A DNA stretch of 55,755 bases from an uncultured Methylococcaceae bacterium (GTDB lineage Bacteria; Pseudomonadota; Gammaproteobacteria; Methylococcales; Methylomonadaceae). The stretch is taken from positions 1 to 55,755 of the forward strand of contig CAIYOW010000137.1 in the NCBI GenBank assembly GCA_903927955.1, written 5' to 3'. The position numbers and the translations under genes are program-made. The notes beneath the pieces are model-generated. The model was not told where the DNA came from. It saw only the letters and a list, made by a program, of their open reading frames with translations, and searched no databases. Below are positions 53,602 through 55,755 of the stretch, piece by piece; within the stretch, counting starts at the first letter, position 1; each line of letters begins with the position of its first letter.

Positions 53602-54193
53602 GGCTTGTTCCTCCGGTTGCGGCAGGTTGTAGGGGTGCTTTCCAGTTTTCTTTGGCAATGACGGAGATATTGCTCCACATGTGATTATGGCCTAAGCCGC
53701 AATATTCATTGCACAACAAGGGATATTCGCCAGGTTTTGGAAAGCTGGTGGTGATTTCCGCAACATAACCGGGCACAATCATCGTGCTCATATTGGTCAT
53801 TGGGATATGTACGCCATGCAGCACATCCATACTGACCCAACGGAAGGTGAGCGGTGTTTCTGCTGGCACATCGATATGTTTGGGGAAGAAGGAATAACGC
53901 CCCGCGACCATCCTGATAATAATGTTGCCTTGCCCGTCCACTTGCACGCCCAAATTGTCTTCGGCAAATTCTTTGCTTAAATGCAGGCTGGCAGAATCAA
54001 TGGTTTCCACCTTGCTGGGCGGGTTGATGCCATGAAACAACGCATCAAGAGTGATAATGCCAACAAACAAAGCGACGGCTGCTAAAGAGACAGTGATCCA
54101 TTTTTGTTCGAGCGGGTCAATATGGATGTGGACCCAATGGGGGAAAAGCTTGATAAGCCATTGGCTTTTTGGTTTTGTGGGTTCTGTGTGCAT
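53594..54193 (-). CDS. Cytochrome c oxidase subunit II, B-family
   Basis: 199 residues. One membrane span (VSLAAVALFVGIITLDALF) precedes a periplasmic cupredoxin domain. The CuA site is LLCNEYCGLGHNHM, with a second histidine in DVLHGVHIP. The single membrane span rather than two is typical of ba3-like enzymes. It takes electrons from cytochrome c and passes them to subunit I. A small subunit IIa gene lies 9 bases upstream on the same strand. Confidence 0.93.
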   Translation of the reverse strand: MHTEPTKPKSQWLIKLFPHWVHIHIDPLEQKWITVSLAAVALFVGIITLDALFHGINPPSKVETIDSASLHLSKEFAEDNLGVQVDGQGNIIIRMVAGRYSFFPKHIDVPAETPLTFRWVSMDVLHGVHIPMTNMSTMIVPGYVAEITTSFPKPGEYPLLCNEYCGLGHNHMWSNISVIAKENWKAPLQPAATGGTSHE

Positions 54194-54202
54194 AAATATC
54201 CC

Positions 54203-54346
54203 CTAGCCGCGCGGCAAAAAAACGCCATAATATAAAAACAGCCAAGCGACCACCATGCCGCCCAACACTACGGACATAAGCGCGAATGTGCCCACGGGGG
54301 GGCTTTCGATAATGCGTTTACGTTCTTCTTCGGTCAATTGTTCCAC
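54203..54346 (-). CDS. Small cytochrome oxidase subunit IIa-like protein
   Basis: About 47 residues from GTG 54346, or 50 from GTG 54355; GAGGGTGAAGG lies upstream. The sequence is EQLTEEERKRIIESPPVGTF followed by one hydrophobic span (ALMSVVLGGMVVAWLFLYYG) and VFLPRG. A soluble charged start and a single helix are what is known for subunit IIa of ba3-type oxidases. The gene is easily missed because of its size. It opens the oxidase operon, 9 bases before subunit II. Confidence 0.8.
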   Translation of the reverse strand: MEQLTEEERKRIIESPPVGTFALMSVVLGGMVVAWLFLYYGVFLPRG

Positions 54347-54526
54347 AGCCTTCACCCTCAGGTTAATATAATAAACTCAATACCATTGTAGGTTTAAGTG
54401 AATTGACTTGTAAAGTGATACTTTTGTTACACTACGCTGCATATTTAAATCCAGCTGTACTGATAATGCGGCAGCTTTATTTCAAGCCAAAGTCGTTCTA
54501 ATCGGTGAACACACCATTTTCTTTCT

Positions 54527-55225
54527 ATGAGGCAATTCGTGGATACATTAAAATCCCCTTCCACCCCTAACCCCACTGCAATGGTCACGGTCAATCCGGC
54601 TATTGAACGTTACCAGCTGTCATTGCTGCGTAATAAGGACTGTCCGGTATTGTTGGACATGGAAGCGTTGGCAGAAGCCAATAACTTCCCTATTATTGGC
54701 CGTTTAGTGGGCGTGTTTCTGGAAACCTTGGCAAAAACCGCCGGTGCCAAACGGGTGTTTGAGTTTGGCAGTGGTTATGGCTATTCCGCTTATTGGTTTG
54801 CCCGTGCAGTAGGGGCGCAAGGGCAAGTGATTTGCAGCGAAGCGGACATGCTTAACCGGCAAAAAGCCGAAGCCTATTTGGCTGCGGCGGGTTTATGGGA
54901 ACGTATTGATTTTAAAGCAGGTATGGCGCAAGACATTTTTGCCGCCACCGAGGGCGATTTTGATATTTGCTATAACGATGTGGATAAGGGCGATTACCCG
55001 GACATCTGGTTGCTGGCAAAACAGCGTATTCGCCCTGGCGGCCTATATATCGCCGACAATGTGTTATGGCGTGGGCGCGTGGCTGCGGAATCGTTCAAGG
55101 ATGTGTTTGTCGGTTGGACGGAAGCGATCAAAAAACACAATCAAATGATATTTGACGACCCTGATTTTGATGCCTTTATCACCCCGACCCGTGACGGGGT
55201 GCTGGTGGCGAGGAAAAAGGACTAG
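54527..55225 (+). CDS. SAM-dependent O-methyltransferase (class I, COMT-like)
   Basis: 232 residues. The SAM-binding motif I is FEFGSGYGYSAYWFARAVG, followed by a motif II-like VICSEAD. FDICYNDVDKGDYPDIW carries metal-binding acidic residues, and RPGGLYIADNVLWRGRVA is the conserved late motif. Members methylate catechols or similar small molecules in a metal-dependent way. The ATG at 54527 is taken as start; MVTVNPAIERY at residue 19 is an alternative. It is divergent from the oxidase operon. Substrate unknown. Confidence 0.88.
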   Translation: MRQFVDTLKSPSTPNPTAMVTVNPAIERYQLSLLRNKDCPVLLDMEALAEANNFPIIGRLVGVFLETLAKTAGAKRVFEFGSGYGYSAYWFARAVGAQGQVICSEADMLNRQKAEAYLAAAGLWERIDFKAGMAQDIFAATEGDFDICYNDVDKGDYPDIWLLAKQRIRPGGLYIADNVLWRGRVAAESFKDVFVGWTEAIKKHNQMIFDDPDFDAFITPTRDGVLVARKKD

Positions 55226-55283
55226 CGGCAGTAAATCAAAAGGTTGGTTGTTTAATATCGGATATGGATAAGCTGCCCAACCC

Positions 55284-55755
55284 TCAACACTCCGCCAAAC
55301 TATCCATAGTCCAACGCGGATAAGCCGCTATCGCCAAGCCCTCTTGCTGCCCTGCCAACAACCGCTGGCAACCCGCATAGGCAATCATCGCCCCATTATC
55401 AGTACAAAATTCTGGCCGTGGGAAATACAACGTGGCTTGCGCCTTATCGGCCATCGTTGTCAATGTGTCGCGGATATGCTGGTTGGCACTCACCCCCCCT
55501 GCCACCACCAGCCGCTTCAAACCCGTTTGCTCCAATGCCCGTTTGCATTTGATCGCCAAGGTGTCCGCCACCGCACTTTGAAAGGCGGCGGCAATGTCCG
55601 CGTGGCTTTGCCAGCTGCCGTCACAGGCATTAACGGTATTTAAGGCAAAGGTTTTTAGCCCGCTAAAACTAAAATCCAAGCCAGGGCGGTCAGTCATCGG
55701 GCGAGGAAACTTAAAATCAGGTTTGCCGTGGGCCGCCAAAGCCGACAACTTCGGC
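55284..55755 (-). CDS. tsaD: tRNA N6-adenosine threonylcarbamoyltransferase, 5' end beyond window
   Basis: The visible 157 residues are the C-terminal half of Tsa[36 protein letters not shown] and [13 protein letters not shown] are the conserved ASKHA-fold and metal or ATP-binding segments. It transfers threonylcarbamoyl to A37 of ANN-decoding tRNAs with TsaB and TsaE. The frame continues beyond 55755, so the N-terminus with the metal-binding HxxxH is not in the window. It is convergent with the methyltransferase gene. Confidence 0.95.
   Translation of the reverse strand, partial: PKLSALAAHGKPDFKFPRPMTDRPGLDFSFSGLKTFALNTVNACDGSWQSHADIAAAFQSAVADTLAIKCKRALEQTGLKRLVVAGGVSANQHIRDTLTTMADKAQATLYFPRPEFCTDNGAMIAYAGCQRLLAGQQEGLAIAAYPRWTMDSLAEC

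Noticed and set aside
54420-54450. ACTACGCTGCAT as another copy of the 43429 palindrome
   Set aside because: Only one arm's worth of bases matches and there is no second arm, so it is probably chance.
1-55755. tRNA genes, CRISPR arrays, prophage or integrase genes
   Set aside because: I looked for TPsiC-like GTTCGA contexts, regular spaced repeats and phage or integrase motifs on both strands and found none.

Overview
The window looks like a chromosome segment of a gammaproteobacterium. The core gene neighbourhoods (ffs-dnaX-ybaB-recR, smc-zipA, folB-folK, ispH-hslR, hemL, tsaD) are gammaproteobacterial in content and order. A B-family heme-copper oxidase operon, carboxynorspermidine decarboxylase, a PA0069-type radical SAM protein and an ELM1/GtrOC1-type protein would fit Methylococcales (methanotrophs), but no methane oxidation gene is present, so that placement is inference.

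Layout. (1) 1-7004, minus strand: a tightly packed glycan operon with a 1180-residue two-domain glycosyltransferase, two different PAPS sulfotransferases, a GT61 glycosyltransferase and an exported protein cut by the window edge. It probably builds a sulfated surface glycan. (2) 8571-10990: a restriction-modification locus with an XRE controller, a NotI-like endonuclease and a C5-cytosine methyltransferase. Both enzymes carry frameshifts; methyltransferase motif X is intact but out of frame. (3) 11168-29971: mostly housekeeping, with a membrane permease, nspC, the SRP RNA, dnaX-ybaB-recR, MarC, an ELM1-like protein with an FAD oxidoreductase, folate and riboflavin genes, a TesA-like esterase, NlpC/P60, smc-zipA, a chorismate-lyase-like gene, an HAD hydrolase, a low-molecular-weight phosphatase and a dienelactone hydrolase. 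(4) 30106-42684: an exported phosphoesterase, an MscK-like channel, a DUF6629 membrane protein, two overlapping membrane-associated GTPases with the same DTPDFDS switch motif, a lipoprotein, DUF2959, a pentapeptide repeat protein and ispH. (5) 43091-48028: an accessory strip with a decayed parDE pair, a palindromic element, an orphan HicB beside cobO, hemL, an IS remnant with intact inverted repeats, and two families of dispersed repeats. (6) 48029-50969: two paralogous unknown proteins followed by a DyP-type peroxidase, closed by a strong terminator. (7) 51287-54346: a B-family cytochrome oxidase operon (IIa, II, I, diheme cytochrome c) with a small subunit of fewer than 60 residues. (8) An O-methyltransferase and the 3' part of tsaD.

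Frameshifts are confined to accessory genes (endonuclease, methyltransferase, parD, transposase), while all core genes read through. This favours real decay over general sequencing error. The best candidate for an undescribed system is the DyP cassette with its two paralogous companions; next are the sulfated-glycan operon and the paired GTPases.
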